The translations under genes and the position numbers were made by a program. The notes below the pieces were generated by a model that saw only the letters and a program-made list of their open reading frames with translations, did no database searches and was not told where the DNA came from. From NCBI GenBank assembly GCA_041940425.1, contig JBGTSF010000020.1, positions 1-64,000 of the forward strand: 64,000 nucleotides of DNA. Reading direction: 5' to 3'. This document shows positions 40,707 to 49,367 of the stretch, in pieces. This stretch comes from DATHTS01 sp041940425. Its GTDB lineage: Bacteria > Acidobacteriota > Blastocatellia > Pyrinomonadales > Pyrinomonadaceae. Every line of letters starts with the position of its first letter. The stretch's first letter is position 1.

Positions 40707-42740
40707 TTACGCGGTCGCTTCTTCGGTTTTGGCTTTTTTCTCGCGTTTGATGCCGCCGATCTGGACGAGTTTTTCGCCTTTGATCTGGTTTTTTTCCATT
40801 ACCATCTGCTGGTAAAGTTTGCGCATCATCTGCATTTCTTCCGCCGCCGTTTTCGGTCCTTCCATTTCCGGTTTGTTCGGGCGTTGGAGGTCAACTTCGT
40901 TCAGGACGAGGTTGTGCGATTTGTCGCCGAGTTCGACTTCTTTGCCGCGCGCGAAGACTTCGTGCCGACCGTGTTCTTTATACCACTGCGCGACCGTCGC
41001 GTTCTGGTGCATATGCTCGATGATATTGCGCCAGCCGATGCCGGTGTTGTATGCGCAGAACGAAATCTCGCCTTCCTGCGTGCCGTAGGGAATGATGCAC
41101 ATTTCCGTGCGGCGGAAATCGTAGTTGAACAGATCCTGGAACCACATTCCCGCGATGAACAGGAAGTTCCAAGGGTCTTGACGGCGTTTTTCGATGTCTT
41201 CGAGCGTGCGGTCGGGACCGACTTTGCCGTAATCCTTACCGGACAAGCCGAATGATTTATCGAATTTCTTCAAAATGCCGCCGAGCGTCAGACTTTGCGG
41301 CGCGCCGTACGGGTTGTAGTTTTTCAAGAGCGCCAAGCCCATCATGAAATTCGAAAACCACTTGCCGCGGTTCGTGTCCGTGATGTGCTGCATGTCCGTA
41401 ACGAGTCCCTGAATGTTCAGGAATTGCGGAACGGGCGCCATTTCTTTCGTTTCCTTGTTGATCATCACCGCCGTTCCGACACCGCAGTTCGGATGACAGC
41501 CGCACGAAACTTGTCCCCATTCGTTTTCCGGTCCGTGAACAACGTCCGCGAAATCCGCGAACGCGCCCATCAAAGAAAGCGGGAACCAATCGCGCGTCGG
41601 TTCGGTGATGCCGACCTGTTTCTGAACGTCCTGCGCGAGATGCGACAGGGTGTAACGCTGTTGGAGTCTGCGCTGTTCGGTGATGTGTTCGTCACGCCCC
41701 GTAAACGAAACCGGCTGGAATGCGATGAACGAAATCTTTTTCGGATTTTCCAGAGCGAAACGAATGATCGAACCGACCTGGTCATTATTAATACCGTTGA
41801 CCAATGTCGTTACGAGAATAATGTCAACGCCCGCTTCGTGCAGGTTGTTGATGGCTCTCAGTTTGACATCGAACAGGTTGCCGATCTGTCTGTGCGAGTT
41901 CGCATCGTTGCCGATACCGTCAAATTGCAGGTAAACAAATCTTAAACCTGCTTCGGCGGCTTGACGGCAGAATTCTTTCGATTTGGCGAATTCGATTCCG
42001 TTGGTCGCCGCCTGCACCGAGTTGTAACCGACTTTGCGTGCGTAGCGAACGGCTTCCAAAAAGTGCGGCGAAAGTGTCGGCTCACCGCCCGAATACTGCA
42101 CCGACATCTGACGGCGCGGTTTGATCTGGATCGCGTTGTCGAGAATTTCTTTCACGTCTTCCATCGAAAGCTCATGAACAAACCCGACCTGGTTCGCGTC
42201 CATAAAACACGGGTCGCACATCATATTACAGCGATTGGTTAAGTCAACCGTCAAAACTGCGCCGCGTCCGTATTTGATCGAGGATGTGCCGTGATTGTGA
42301 AGTTTTTCGTCGTTGTGCGAACGCATATCGCGTCCCGGAAATAATGTTTCGATATGTTTCAAAAACGCCGAATCAATCGCCATCAAATCTTCGAAATGCC
42401 CGTGTTCGGGACAATCTTTGATCATCCATATCTGCCCGTCGCGTTCGATGATCTGCGCTTTGATCTCGCCGACCTTATCGTTGATAAGCGTCGAAACGTC
42501 GCGCTCGCCGCTCAGAATTTGCTCGCGAGCTTCGATCACGCAGTTCGGACAGAGCGAGTCGGTCGTCCTGGGGAAGCCGAGCGTCGGCTTAGATTTTTCC
42601 CACGATTTCAAGATCGGTTTGTCCGCCCATTTCGGCGTGAACGACGGGTTCGGTTTGTATTTATTTACCGACTTGATCGCGTTAAATGCTCCTTTGGCGA
42701 TATACGTCAAGCCTTTTTCAAAATGTTTAACTGGTCTCAT
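40707..42740 (-). CDS. Radical SAM protein resembling archaeal tetraether lipid synthase (COG1964-like)
   Basis: The product is about 677 residues from ATG 42740, which has GGAG 12 bases upstream; Met at 42785 is the alternative. The N-terminal region has SLCPNC (Cys64, Cys67) and DCPEHG (Cys110). The radical SAM motif CNMMCDPC follows at residues 171-178, with YSGGEPTLSP and the QAATNGIEFA strand. A further Cys cluster (SCGCHPNCG) and CIIPYG..FCAYN lie in the C-terminal third. This layout matches the Tes/MJ0619 group that couples lipid tails into membrane-spanning lipids. Blastocatellia make iso-diabolic-acid-type membrane-spanning lipids, so a lipid role fits, but the assignment is by inspection only. 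Confidence 0.75.
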   Translation of the reverse strand: MRPVKHFEKGLTYIAKGAFNAIKSVNKYKPNPSFTPKWADKPILKSWEKSKPTLGFPRTTDSLCPNCVIEAREQILSGERDVSTLINDKVGEIKAQIIERDGQIWMIKDCPEHGHFEDLMAIDSAFLKHIETLFPGRDMRSHNDEKLHNHGTSSIKYGRGAVLTVDLTNRCNMMCDPCFMDANQVGFVHELSMEDVKEILDNAIQIKPRRQMSVQYSGGEPTLSPHFLEAVRYARKVGYNSVQAATNGIEFAKSKEFCRQAAEAGLRFVYLQFDGIGNDANSHRQIGNLFDVKLRAINNLHEAGVDIILVTTLVNGINNDQVGSIIRFALENPKKISFIAFQPVSFTGRDEHITEQRRLQQRYTLSHLAQDVQKQVGITEPTRDWFPLSLMGAFADFADVVHGPENEWGQVSCGCHPNCGVGTAVMINKETKEMAPVPQFLNIQGLVTDMQHITDTNRGKWFSNFMMGLALLKNYNPYGAPQSLTLGGILKKFDKSFGLSGKDYGKVGPDRTLEDIEKRRQDPWNFLFIAGMWFQDLFNYDFRRTEMCIIPYGTQEGEISFCAYNTGIGWRNIIEHMHQNATVAQWYKEHGRHEVFARGKEVELGDKSHNLVLNEVDLQRPNKPEMEGPKTAAEEMQMMRKLYQQMVMEKNQIKGEKLVQIGGIKREKKAKTEEATA

Positions 42741-43442
42741 TATTCTCAATTCTCCAATAGAAATTTCTAAATGCGGTTGTTGCATACGAGTAATCTTTTC
42801 GATTCGATGCTTAAAATTTGTTTTGTAAAAATGCGCGGTATGTAAATTTGAACGCAAAGATTAAGAAACAACCGTCAATCCTTATAATATTATAGAGCAA
42901 TCGCCGTGCCTCTTTTGTCAGGTAAGATATCTGTAGATATTTCAATGGTTTGGAAAGATTTTAGCCGGTTTTGGAGTTTTATTGATGTGTGGCAAGATGA
43001 CCCACTAAAACAATGATGGGGTATAAAAGGTTTATTCTGACACAAAAACTTCTAGTGAATTTATTGATAATTAACAGTTATGTAGGGCAAGAAATTTAAA
43101 CCAATGTTTAAGAGTTTTCCACAAAAAATCACCGAAAAATGGTTAAAACTAAAGTTTCGTTTAGGAAATATCGCGGCTTAAAAAAATCGTGGATTTTCGT
43201 TCACCTATAGTTCACATTTAAGCAGTTGGTTTAACGATTACTTGAAGGAATAAGCATAAAATGCTGAAATGATATAACTTACGCGGTCAAAAAAAACTCT
43301 TTACACATTCCTTTTTTTTATGTTAAATTCACTACACCTTTCGAAAGAGTATTACGGTTTTTGGGACGTTAACCGGAATTAAAACGATTTACCTTAGAAT
43401 AACAGAGACATATATAAAGGATTTTGGCTTTAAACGATATTT
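42741..43442. other. AT-rich divergent intergenic region
   Basis: About 700 bp between the divergent radical SAM and phosphohexomutase genes, without a credible ORF. It contains one DnaA-box-like TTTTCCACA at 43115-43123 and the promoter at 43300-43328. The rest shows no repeat or hairpin of note. Confidence 0.6.
43300..43328 (+). promoter_or_regulatory. Promoter with A-tract shared with 48160-48200
   Basis: GTCAAAAAAAACTC precedes TTTACA at 43300-43305; 17 bp later TTAAAT lies at 43323-43328. The 20-base upstream segment through TTTACA recurs on the minus strand at 48182-48201. Confidence 0.6.
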
Positions 43443-44834
43443 ATGACCATTCGTTTCGGAACTTCCGGTTGGAGAGCAATTATCGCAGATGAATTTACGT
43501 TTGAAAAGGTCAGAGCAGTAACCGAAGCGATTTGCCGATATTTGAAAGATAGTTCGAGCGAAGACCGAAAGACTTTGATTGTCGGACACGATACGCGGTT
43601 TATGGGCGAGAATTTCGCTCAAGTCGCCGCCGAGATCGCTAAGGCGAAAGGTTTTAGAGTTTTGCTTTGCAATCATCCGACGCCGACACCGACGATTTCG
43701 CACGCTATACGCGATCAGAAAGCGGTCGGCGGGATAAATTTTACGGCTTCGCACAATCCGCCCGAATATCAGGGAATAAAATTTTCGACTGCCGACGGTG
43801 CCCCGGCATTGCCTGAAATTACGAAGCAGATCGAGGAAAATTTCAAAAACGCCGCGACGGTCGAAGATGCGGCGGGCGGCTCGATAGAAGAATTTGATGC
43901 GCGCGCCGCGTATCTGGACGATTTGAAAACTAAAATTCGCTTTGATGTGATCGCCGAATCAAAAGGAAAATACGCCTATGACGCACTCTGGGGAACGGGT
44001 CGCGGTTATCTCGATAAGGTTTTACGCGACATCGGCTTAGAGGTCGAAACGATTCACGATTGGCGCGACGTAACATTCGGCGGGCAGTCGCCCGAACCCG
44101 GCGAAGAACATCTGGACGAACTCCGCGCGGCGGTTAAATCGAAGAATTTGACTTTGGGAGTTTCGACTGACGGCGACGGCGACCGGTTCGGAGTCATTGA
44201 TTCGAATGGCGAATTTATCCAGCCGAATGATCTGGTCGCTCTTTTGACGGATTATCTAGCCGAAAGCAGAGACTGGACGGAAGGCGCGGCACGCAGCGTG
44301 GCGACATCGAATCTGATTGACAGAGTTGCCGAAAAACGCGGATTGAAATTATACGAAACGCCGGTCGGATTTAAATTTATCGGCGAATTGATAAATAAGG
44401 ACGAGATCATCCTTGGCGGAGAAGAATCCGCAGGGCTTTCGATCAAAGGTCACTTTCCCGAAAAAGACGGCATCTTAGCTTGCCTCTTAGCAATCGAAGC
44501 GGTTGCGGCGCGCGGGAAAAGTTTGACCGAGCAGTTAAAAGAATTGACAAACGAAGTCGGCGCGCTTTACTCGAAACGGATCGGAGTAAAACTGACCGAC
44601 GAGGTGCAGAAGAGTTTGAAAGAAAAACTTTCGCAGGAGCCGACCGAAATCGGCGGGCGAAAGATTGAAACGATAAACCGCTTGGACGGCGTGAAATTTA
44701 TCTTTGAGGACGGAAGCTGGATGCTGATGAGACCGTCGGGAACAGAACCGCTCGTGAGGATTTACGCCGAGACTGAAAATAAGGAAGATTTGGAGGTGCT
44801 GATTGAGCAAGGTCGCCGCTACTTACTGGGATAA
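43443..44834 (+). CDS. Phosphoglucomutase/phosphomannomutase family protein
   Basis: The product is 463 residues. It opens with IRFGTSGWRAIIADEFT. The phosphoserine loop is TASHNPPEYQG with Ser103, the Mg site is DGDGDRFG (Asp243/245/247), the substrate loop is GGEESAGLSIKGH and the C-terminal phosphate-binding loop is RPSGTEPLVRIY. It interconverts hexose-1- and -6-phosphates and may supply the sugar-nucleotide pyrophosphorylase encoded at 16.8 kb. The next gene overlaps its end by 32 bp, so the two are translationally coupled. Confidence 0.92.
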   Translation: MTIRFGTSGWRAIIADEFTFEKVRAVTEAICRYLKDSSSEDRKTLIVGHDTRFMGENFAQVAAEIAKAKGFRVLLCNHPTPTPTISHAIRDQKAVGGINFTASHNPPEYQGIKFSTADGAPALPEITKQIEENFKNAATVEDAAGGSIEEFDARAAYLDDLKTKIRFDVIAESKGKYAYDALWGTGRGYLDKVLRDIGLEVETIHDWRDVTFGGQSPEPGEEHLDELRAAVKSKNLTLGVSTDGDGDRFGVIDSNGEFIQPNDLVALLTDYLAESRDWTEGAARSVATSNLIDRVAEKRGLKLYETPVGFKFIGELINKDEIILGGEESAGLSIKGHFPEKDGILACLLAIEAVAARGKSLTEQLKELTNEVGALYSKRIGVKLTDEVQKSLKEKLSQEPTEIGGRKIETINRLDGVKFIFEDGSWMLMRPSGTEPLVRIYAETENKEDLEVLIEQGRRYLLG

Positions 44835-45168
44835 TTCGAACGTCGTTACGACACGAAGAGAAACACGCGCAATGAGTGTAAGAAAAAAACAAAGCGCAAA
44901 AAAAAACAGTTGGTTCGGCTTTGCCGCCGTCGCTTCGATCAGTTTTCTTCTCTGTTTGGCAATTAATCTGCGCGCCTTTACGGAGATGCGTCAGGAAATA
45001 AATACGAACGAGCAGTTAAATCTGCAGATAGAAACTTTGACAACCGAAAATCTGGCTTTAGAAGAAGAGATTAGAGATTTACGCAAGGACGAACGCGCCA
45101 TCGAGCGCGAAGCCCGCAAGATCGGGATGAGCCGTCCGAACGAAAAAATTCTTGTTCCGGCGAACTAA
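44803..45168 (+). CDS. DivIC/FtsB-like septum formation initiator
   Basis: The product is 121 residues. One membrane helix (GFAAVASISFLLCLAINL) is followed by a coiled coil (MRQEINTNEQLNLQIETLTTENLALEEEIRDL) and the ARKIGMSRPNEKILVP end typical of DivIC/FtsB. It bridges FtsL and FtsQ-type proteins at the division site. TTG 44803 is chosen because GGAGGTG lies 5 bases upstream, inside the phosphohexomutase gene. ATG 44872 is the alternative and lacks a good site. FtsB usually follows eno; coupling to a phosphohexomutase is less common. Confidence 0.85.
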   Translation: MSKVAATYWDNSNVVTTRRETRAMSVRKKQSAKKNSWFGFAAVASISFLLCLAINLRAFTEMRQEINTNEQLNLQIETLTTENLALEEEIRDLRKDERAIEREARKIGMSRPNEKILVPAN

Positions 45169-45401
45169 AAACTTTGCGGAAAGTTTTTGTTCAAAGAAAC
45201 TTGATGTAGTAAACCTGCCCGTAAACAATCTGCCTTTTGCCTATCCGCTCCGCTTTGCCTTCAGGATGCCTGCCGCCAAAATTCGCGGCTTCGAGTTACC
45301 CGAAACTCGAAGCCGCACCACCTTCCCCTTCGGGATTACAGATTAAAAATTAAAAATTTAAGATTTCAAAAATTAAAACCGTTCGTTTACTATTTTGTTA
45401 A
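45169..45401. other. Spacer with a GCGGCTTCGAGTT hairpin
   Basis: Perfect 13-bp arms at 45285-45297 and 45304-45316 with a 6-base loop, followed by AT-rich ATTAAAAATTAAAAATT. It may terminate the preceding gene, though no immediate T-tract follows. A 64-residue ORF across it (45152-45346) has no start signal and no protein-like character. Confidence 0.6.
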
Positions 45402-46349
45402 ATGAATGGTTTTCGTCTTTTTTATTCGCCTTACTATTACGCCGATATCGGCGAAGGTCATGTTTTCCCGATCAAAAAATTCGAACTCGTCCGCGATAAA
45501 CTTTTAGAAGAGGGAACGCTTTTGCCGGAAGAGATTTTCGAGCCTCAGCCCGCATCGGTCGAAGACGTTCAGTTGGTTCACACGGAAGATTACATAAGCC
45601 GTCTAATAAACGGCGAACTGACCGCGAAGGAAGTTCGCAAACTCGGTCTGCCGTGGTCGAAATCTCTCGTTCGTCGTTCTTTCCTTGCAACTTCCGGCAC
45701 GATCAATGCGGCGAAATACGCATTATCTTCGGGCATTGCGTCGAATCTCGCGGGCGGAACGCATCACGCTTTTCCCGACAGGGGCGAAGGCTTTTGTGTT
45801 TTAAATGATGTCGCGGTCGCTATCCGCGTTCTGCAAAAAGAAAATTTAGCGAAAAGATTTTTGATCGTTGATCTCGACGTTCATCAGGGCAACGGGACGG
45901 CTTTTATTTTCAAAGACTCGCCGGAAGTTTTTACATTCTCGATGCACGGCGCGAAAAATTATCCTTTATTTAAAGAGATTTCAAATCTCGACATCGAGCT
46001 TCCCGACAAAACATCCGACAAAGAATATCTCGAAACATTGGAAGAAGCCCTGCCGCGCATTTTTCTTCACGATCCCGACATTATTTTTTATCTCGGCGGC
46101 GCAGACCCATTTGAAAAAGACAAACTCGGACGGCTTGCGCTGACGATGGACGGTTTAATGCGCCGCGACGAAACCGTTCTGCAATTTGCAAAGGAAAAGC
46201 ACACGCCGGTCGTTACCGTGATGTCCGGCGGCTACGCGCTCGACATCAACGATACGGTCGAAATTCACGCGAACACAATCCGCGCGGTAAAAAGAGTTTT
46301 CTTTAAAAACAGCGTCGAAAAATTTATTGCCAAAGCTATTGACACCTAG
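45402..46349 (+). CDS. Histone deacetylase / AcuC-family hydrolase
   Basis: The product is 315 residues. Zinc and charge-relay residues are in GGTHHAFPDRGEGFCVLND (His121, His122), DLDVHQGNGTA (Asp157, Asp159, His161) and YLGGADPFEKDKLG (second Asp ligand). It removes acetyl or other acyl groups from a protein or small-molecule amine; bacterial substrates include acetyl-CoA synthetase and polyamines. A signal peptide is absent. It stands alone with spacers of about 230 and 60 bp on either side. Confidence 0.9.
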   Translation: MNGFRLFYSPYYYADIGEGHVFPIKKFELVRDKLLEEGTLLPEEIFEPQPASVEDVQLVHTEDYISRLINGELTAKEVRKLGLPWSKSLVRRSFLATSGTINAAKYALSSGIASNLAGGTHHAFPDRGEGFCVLNDVAVAIRVLQKENLAKRFLIVDLDVHQGNGTAFIFKDSPEVFTFSMHGAKNYPLFKEISNLDIELPDKTSDKEYLETLEEALPRIFLHDPDIIFYLGGADPFEKDKLGRLALTMDGLMRRDETVLQFAKEKHTPVVTVMSGGYALDINDTVEIHANTIRAVKRVFFKNSVEKFIAKAIDT

Positions 46350-46409
46350 TGTATTATTTTATCTGTTCAATTCTTTGTATAAATCCAGCTTAAAAGGGGA
46401 AGAAAAAAT

Positions 46410-47363
46410 ATGAAAAATCAACTCGCGCAAAAACGGTTTGTCGTAATCATGCTGGTTTTTGCTTCAATTGTTTTGACGGCAAACGTCTATGCTCAAAATA
46501 TGTTTCGCAAGATCAACGATTTTGACGGCGACGGGCGCGCCGATTATGCGGTAACGCGCAACGAGAACGGCTCGAAGGTTTGGTATATCTGGCAAACCAC
46601 TGCCGGATTCAGAGCAATGCAATGGGGCATTGATTCCGACAAAATAGCGGCGGGCGATTATGACGGCGACAACAAGACCGATATTGCCGTTGTTCGCCCG
46701 GTCATCGGCACTCTCAGTGCGGGTGAATTCTTTGTCTTTCAAAGCTCGACAAACAGTTTTTATTATCAGATTTCCGAATATGAAGTTAATACCGTTGCCA
46801 TCGAACCGGTTCAACAAGATTATGACGGCGACGGCAAGACCGAAATTGCGGTGCTTTATAAACGTGCCGACGGTAGTGGAAGAGTGATTTTCCGTGAAAC
46901 TTCCAATAGTGCGAACAGAAGGGTTTATCTTCCTGACGCAAACCAATCATTTTTGCGGCTGGGCGATTTAACCGGCGGCGGCACCTCGGACATCATCTAT
47001 CATACCAGCGACAACAACCGTTTAAATATCTCGAATTATCCTTGCTGTTTTGTTCAGAATACGTTTTTCGGCACGGCGGGCGACCAGTATCTCGCGGCGG
47101 ATTTTGACGGCGACGGCAAAGGCGAAATCGCCGTTTTCCGCGAATCCGACGGCACCTGGTGGTGGATCAAAAGTTCGGATGCAACCATACAAGCCGTGCA
47201 ATGGGGAAGTGCCGGCGATAAACCCGTTCCGGCTGATTACGACGGCGACGGCACGACCGACCTCGCCATCTGGCGCGGCGGAAATTATTGGATTTTGGGC
47301 AGTCAAAACGGCGTGAGCGTTTTCAATTGGGGTTTATCGTCGGACATTCCCGTTCGATATTAA
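46410..47363 (+). CDS. Secreted FG-GAP/VCBS protein (tandem paralogue A)
   Basis: The product is 317 residues with signal peptide VVIMLVFASIVLTANVYAQ, then NMFRKINDFDGDGRADYAVTR. About six blades follow with DYDGDGKTEIAV and WYIWQTT elements, ending NYWILGSQNGVSVFNWGLSSDIP. GGGGAAG precedes the ATG. The C- and N-termini are nearly identical to the gene at 48300, showing a recent duplication. Unlike the other VCBS proteins it has no extra N-terminal module, so it is a bare propeller. Its ligand is unknown. Confidence 0.88.
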   Translation: MKNQLAQKRFVVIMLVFASIVLTANVYAQNMFRKINDFDGDGRADYAVTRNENGSKVWYIWQTTAGFRAMQWGIDSDKIAAGDYDGDNKTDIAVVRPVIGTLSAGEFFVFQSSTNSFYYQISEYEVNTVAIEPVQQDYDGDGKTEIAVLYKRADGSGRVIFRETSNSANRRVYLPDANQSFLRLGDLTGGGTSDIIYHTSDNNRLNISNYPCCFVQNTFFGTAGDQYLAADFDGDGKGEIAVFRESDGTWWWIKSSDATIQAVQWGSAGDKPVPADYDGDGTTDLAIWRGGNYWILGSQNGVSVFNWGLSSDIPVRY

Positions 47364-47427
47364 TTAGAGCGATACCGCTCTTCCGCATCTGACCGCAAAA
47401 GATCGGTTGTTAAGGGTTGAAAGAAAG

Positions 47428-47462
47428 AACAGGCGCGAAATGGAATTCTTTTCGCGCCTGTT
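47428..47462. terminator. Bidirectional terminator between convergent genes
   Basis: AACAGGCGCGAAA at 47428-47440 and its perfect complement at 47450-47462. It serves the VCBS gene A and the small minus-strand gene. Confidence 0.85.
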
Positions 47463-47469
47463 TCTGTTT

Positions 47470-47847
47470 TTACCCGTTATCGCCGTCGTCTTCTTCGGTT
47501 TTGGTCTTATGTGTCAAGCCCGATTTGCGTTCGGATTTCGTAACGTAGCCCATCGCTTCGTAAAGACCGCTGTCTTGACCGTAGTCGCGGTTGCCTTTGA
47601 CGCTGTCCACGACGAATTGCGCGAGTTCCCAATTTGTCGCGTCAATCGCGTCGCGTTCCTGCGTTTTATTGATTATTTGGTTTTCCAAATCCGTGATCTC
47701 CTGACGGACGTTGACCGATTTATTGATTTCGGTTTCAAATTCCGTCAAGGTCATTCCGCCGAAACTTGCTGTCGGAGCAAGATCGCGCCATGCATTTAGG
47801 ATTTTTAAGAGTTTTTCCAATACTTTTGCGGGATTCATTTTTAACAT
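47470..47847 (-). CDS. Small helical protein of unknown function with YxxMGYVxKSERKSGLT tail
   Basis: The product is 125 residues. The N-terminal half is a helical hairpin (VNVRQEITDLENQIINKTQERDAIDATNW), then a GLYEAMGYVTKSERKSGLT motif and an acidic end. GGAG lies 8 bases upstream of the ATG. No enzymatic motif is visible. The gene lies between two duplicated VCBS genes. Its presumed transcript starts near 48155, so its roughly 300-nt leader carries the entire 21-bp tandem array. The same pairing of a small helical protein with a 21-bp array may recur near 38.2-40.6 kb. Confidence 0.75.
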   Translation of the reverse strand: MLKMNPAKVLEKLLKILNAWRDLAPTASFGGMTLTEFETEINKSVNVRQEITDLENQIINKTQERDAIDATNWELAQFVVDSVKGNRDYGQDSGLYEAMGYVTKSERKSGLTHKTKTEEDDGDNG

Positions 47848-47874
47848 TGATTTATCTCCTTCGATTAAAGATGT

Positions 47875-48120
47875 TTGCGGCTGGAATTTCAGCCGTTTGC
47901 CTGCGGAAGACGACCGATTGCCCGTAGAAGATGCTCGATTGTCCGCAGACGATCAGCGATTGTGCGCAGACAACTCTTAATTGTTTACGGAAGATAATCA
48001 ATCTTTCGTGGAAGATTAAGAATCTTTTGCAGGAGATTATTCGTCTTGCAGGGAAGATTTTTAATCTTTTATGGAAGACAGCTTATCTTTCGTGAAGAAC
48101 GACGCATCCTTTACGGAAAA
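47875..48120. repeat. Degenerate 21-bp tandem array (GATTGTCCGCAGAAGAT type)
   Basis: About eleven units of 20-22 bp with the pattern RATTGTCCGYRGAAGAT-N4. The units drift from GC-rich near the gene to AT-rich further upstream (ATCTTTCGTGGAAGATTAAG). It occupies the 5' leader of the small minus-strand gene. Confidence 0.8.
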
Positions 48121-48159
48121 CGGCGTAAAACTCCAATATTTTACTTGCTTCCAAGATAC

Positions 48160-48187
48160 AAAATACTCCTTTTTTTTTAAATGTAAA
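48160..48187 (-). promoter_or_regulatory. Minus-strand promoter for the small helical protein
   Basis: On the minus strand, GTCAAAAAAAACTC precedes TTTACA (48187-48182), a 16-bp spacer and TATTTT (48165-48160). The upstream 20 bases are identical to those of the promoter at 43300. Confidence 0.5.
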
Positions 48188-48299
48188 GAGTTTTTTTTGA
48201 CGGCATTTTCACCCGGTAAAATTTATTTCCAAAACCGTTGACAAGTGGAGTATAATCGCGCTTATGCGGATATGATTTTTATTTGAGAGGTGGCGGTTT

Positions 48300-49247
48300 A
48301 TGAGCAAAAGCGGCTGGCGGAAATTTTTTGTTCTTTTTGTTCTTCTCACGATTTTCATTATTTCGGCATCGAGCATCCACGCGCAGAATATGTTTCGCAA
48401 GGTCAACGATTTTGACGGCGACGGTCGCGCCGACTACGCCGTTACGCGCAACGAGGGCGGATTAAAAGTCTGGTATATCTGGCAAAGCACTGCCGGATTT
48501 AAGACTTTGCAGTGGGGAGTAAATTTCGATCATACCGCCGCCGGCGATTACGACGGCGACGGGAAAACGGACATCGCCGTTTATCGTGAACCGACGAGTT
48601 TTCCACCGAGATATACATTCTGGGTTTTGATGAGCGAAACCAATTCGTTGTTTTACACGGAATTTACGAATTTCGCCAATCTCGGCAGTCAGGCGGTGCA
48701 TCAGGACTATAACGGCGACGGGCGAACCGATCCGGGAGTCGTTACCGGCGAATTCGGGCTGACCAGACAGATGAGCGTCAACTACAGCGGAACGGGCGCG
48801 GGGTTTTCGACAACCGTTCCGGCGGGCGGAGTCGCCATCAGAATCGGCGATACGGACGGCGACGGACGAGCCGACATTTCGTCCTACCGTTTCAGCGATA
48901 ATCTGGTAACGATCAGGGAGAGTCTGACGAATACGATGCGCGCCGTTTATTTCGGCAAGTTGAACGACCGTTATCAAGCCGCCGATTTTGACGGCGACGG
49001 CATCGGCGATCTGACCGTTTGGCGGCGAACGGACGGGACTTGGTGGTGGATCAGAAGCTCGGACAGTGTAGTCAACGTCGCGGTTTGGGGACAGGACGGC
49101 GATATGCCCGTGCCTGCCGATTATGACGGCGACGGCAAAACCGATTTCGCCATTTGGCGCGGCGGAAATTATTGGGTTTTGGGAAGTCAAAACGGCATCA
49201 GCGTTTTTAATTGGGGGTTATCGTCAGATACGCCCGTGACCTACTAA
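48300..49247 (+). CDS. Secreted FG-GAP/VCBS protein (tandem paralogue B)
   Basis: The product is 315 residues. After a signal peptide (FFVLFVLLTIFIISASSIHAQ) it repeats the organisation of paralogue A: NMFRKVNDFDGDGRADYAVTR at the front and NYWVLGSQNGISVFNWGLSSDTP at the end. The central blades differ more, notably around ANLGSQAVHQDYNGDGRTDPG. GAGAGGTGG precedes the ATG, and a perfect TATAAT lies at 48251-48256. Sequence divergence is concentrated in the middle, as expected if the ends are under structural constraint. Confidence 0.88.
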   Translation: MSKSGWRKFFVLFVLLTIFIISASSIHAQNMFRKVNDFDGDGRADYAVTRNEGGLKVWYIWQSTAGFKTLQWGVNFDHTAAGDYDGDGKTDIAVYREPTSFPPRYTFWVLMSETNSLFYTEFTNFANLGSQAVHQDYNGDGRTDPGVVTGEFGLTRQMSVNYSGTGAGFSTTVPAGGVAIRIGDTDGDGRADISSYRFSDNLVTIRESLTNTMRAVYFGKLNDRYQAADFDGDGIGDLTVWRRTDGTWWWIRSSDSVVNVAVWGQDGDMPVPADYDGDGKTDFAIWRGGNYWVLGSQNGISVFNWGLSSDTPVTY

Positions 49248-49272
49248 GTTCAAAAACATTAATCCATATCAA

Positions 49273-49317
49273 AAAAGGCGGAAAGGATTTCGGATTTGAA
49301 ATTTGTTTCCGCCTTTT
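49273..49317 (+). terminator. Terminator after VCBS gene B
   Basis: AAAAGGCGGAAA at 49273-49284 and TTTCCGCCTTTT at 49306-49317 are perfect 12-bp complements, 25 bp after the stop. Confidence 0.85.
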
Positions 49318-49367
49318 CTAATCTGTAATTTCAGTAATTTAACGAACACGAGGGAATTTTTAAATAA

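Noticed and set aside
43115..43123. DnaA-box-like TTTTCCACA in an AT-rich divergent spacer, a possible replication origin
   Set aside because: Single box only, no clustered boxes and no dnaA, dnaN, gidA or parAB genes nearby.
45152..45346. 64-residue plus-strand ORF after the DivIC-like gene
   Set aside because: Overlaps the upstream gene end and a perfect hairpin, has no ribosome binding site and no protein-like pattern.
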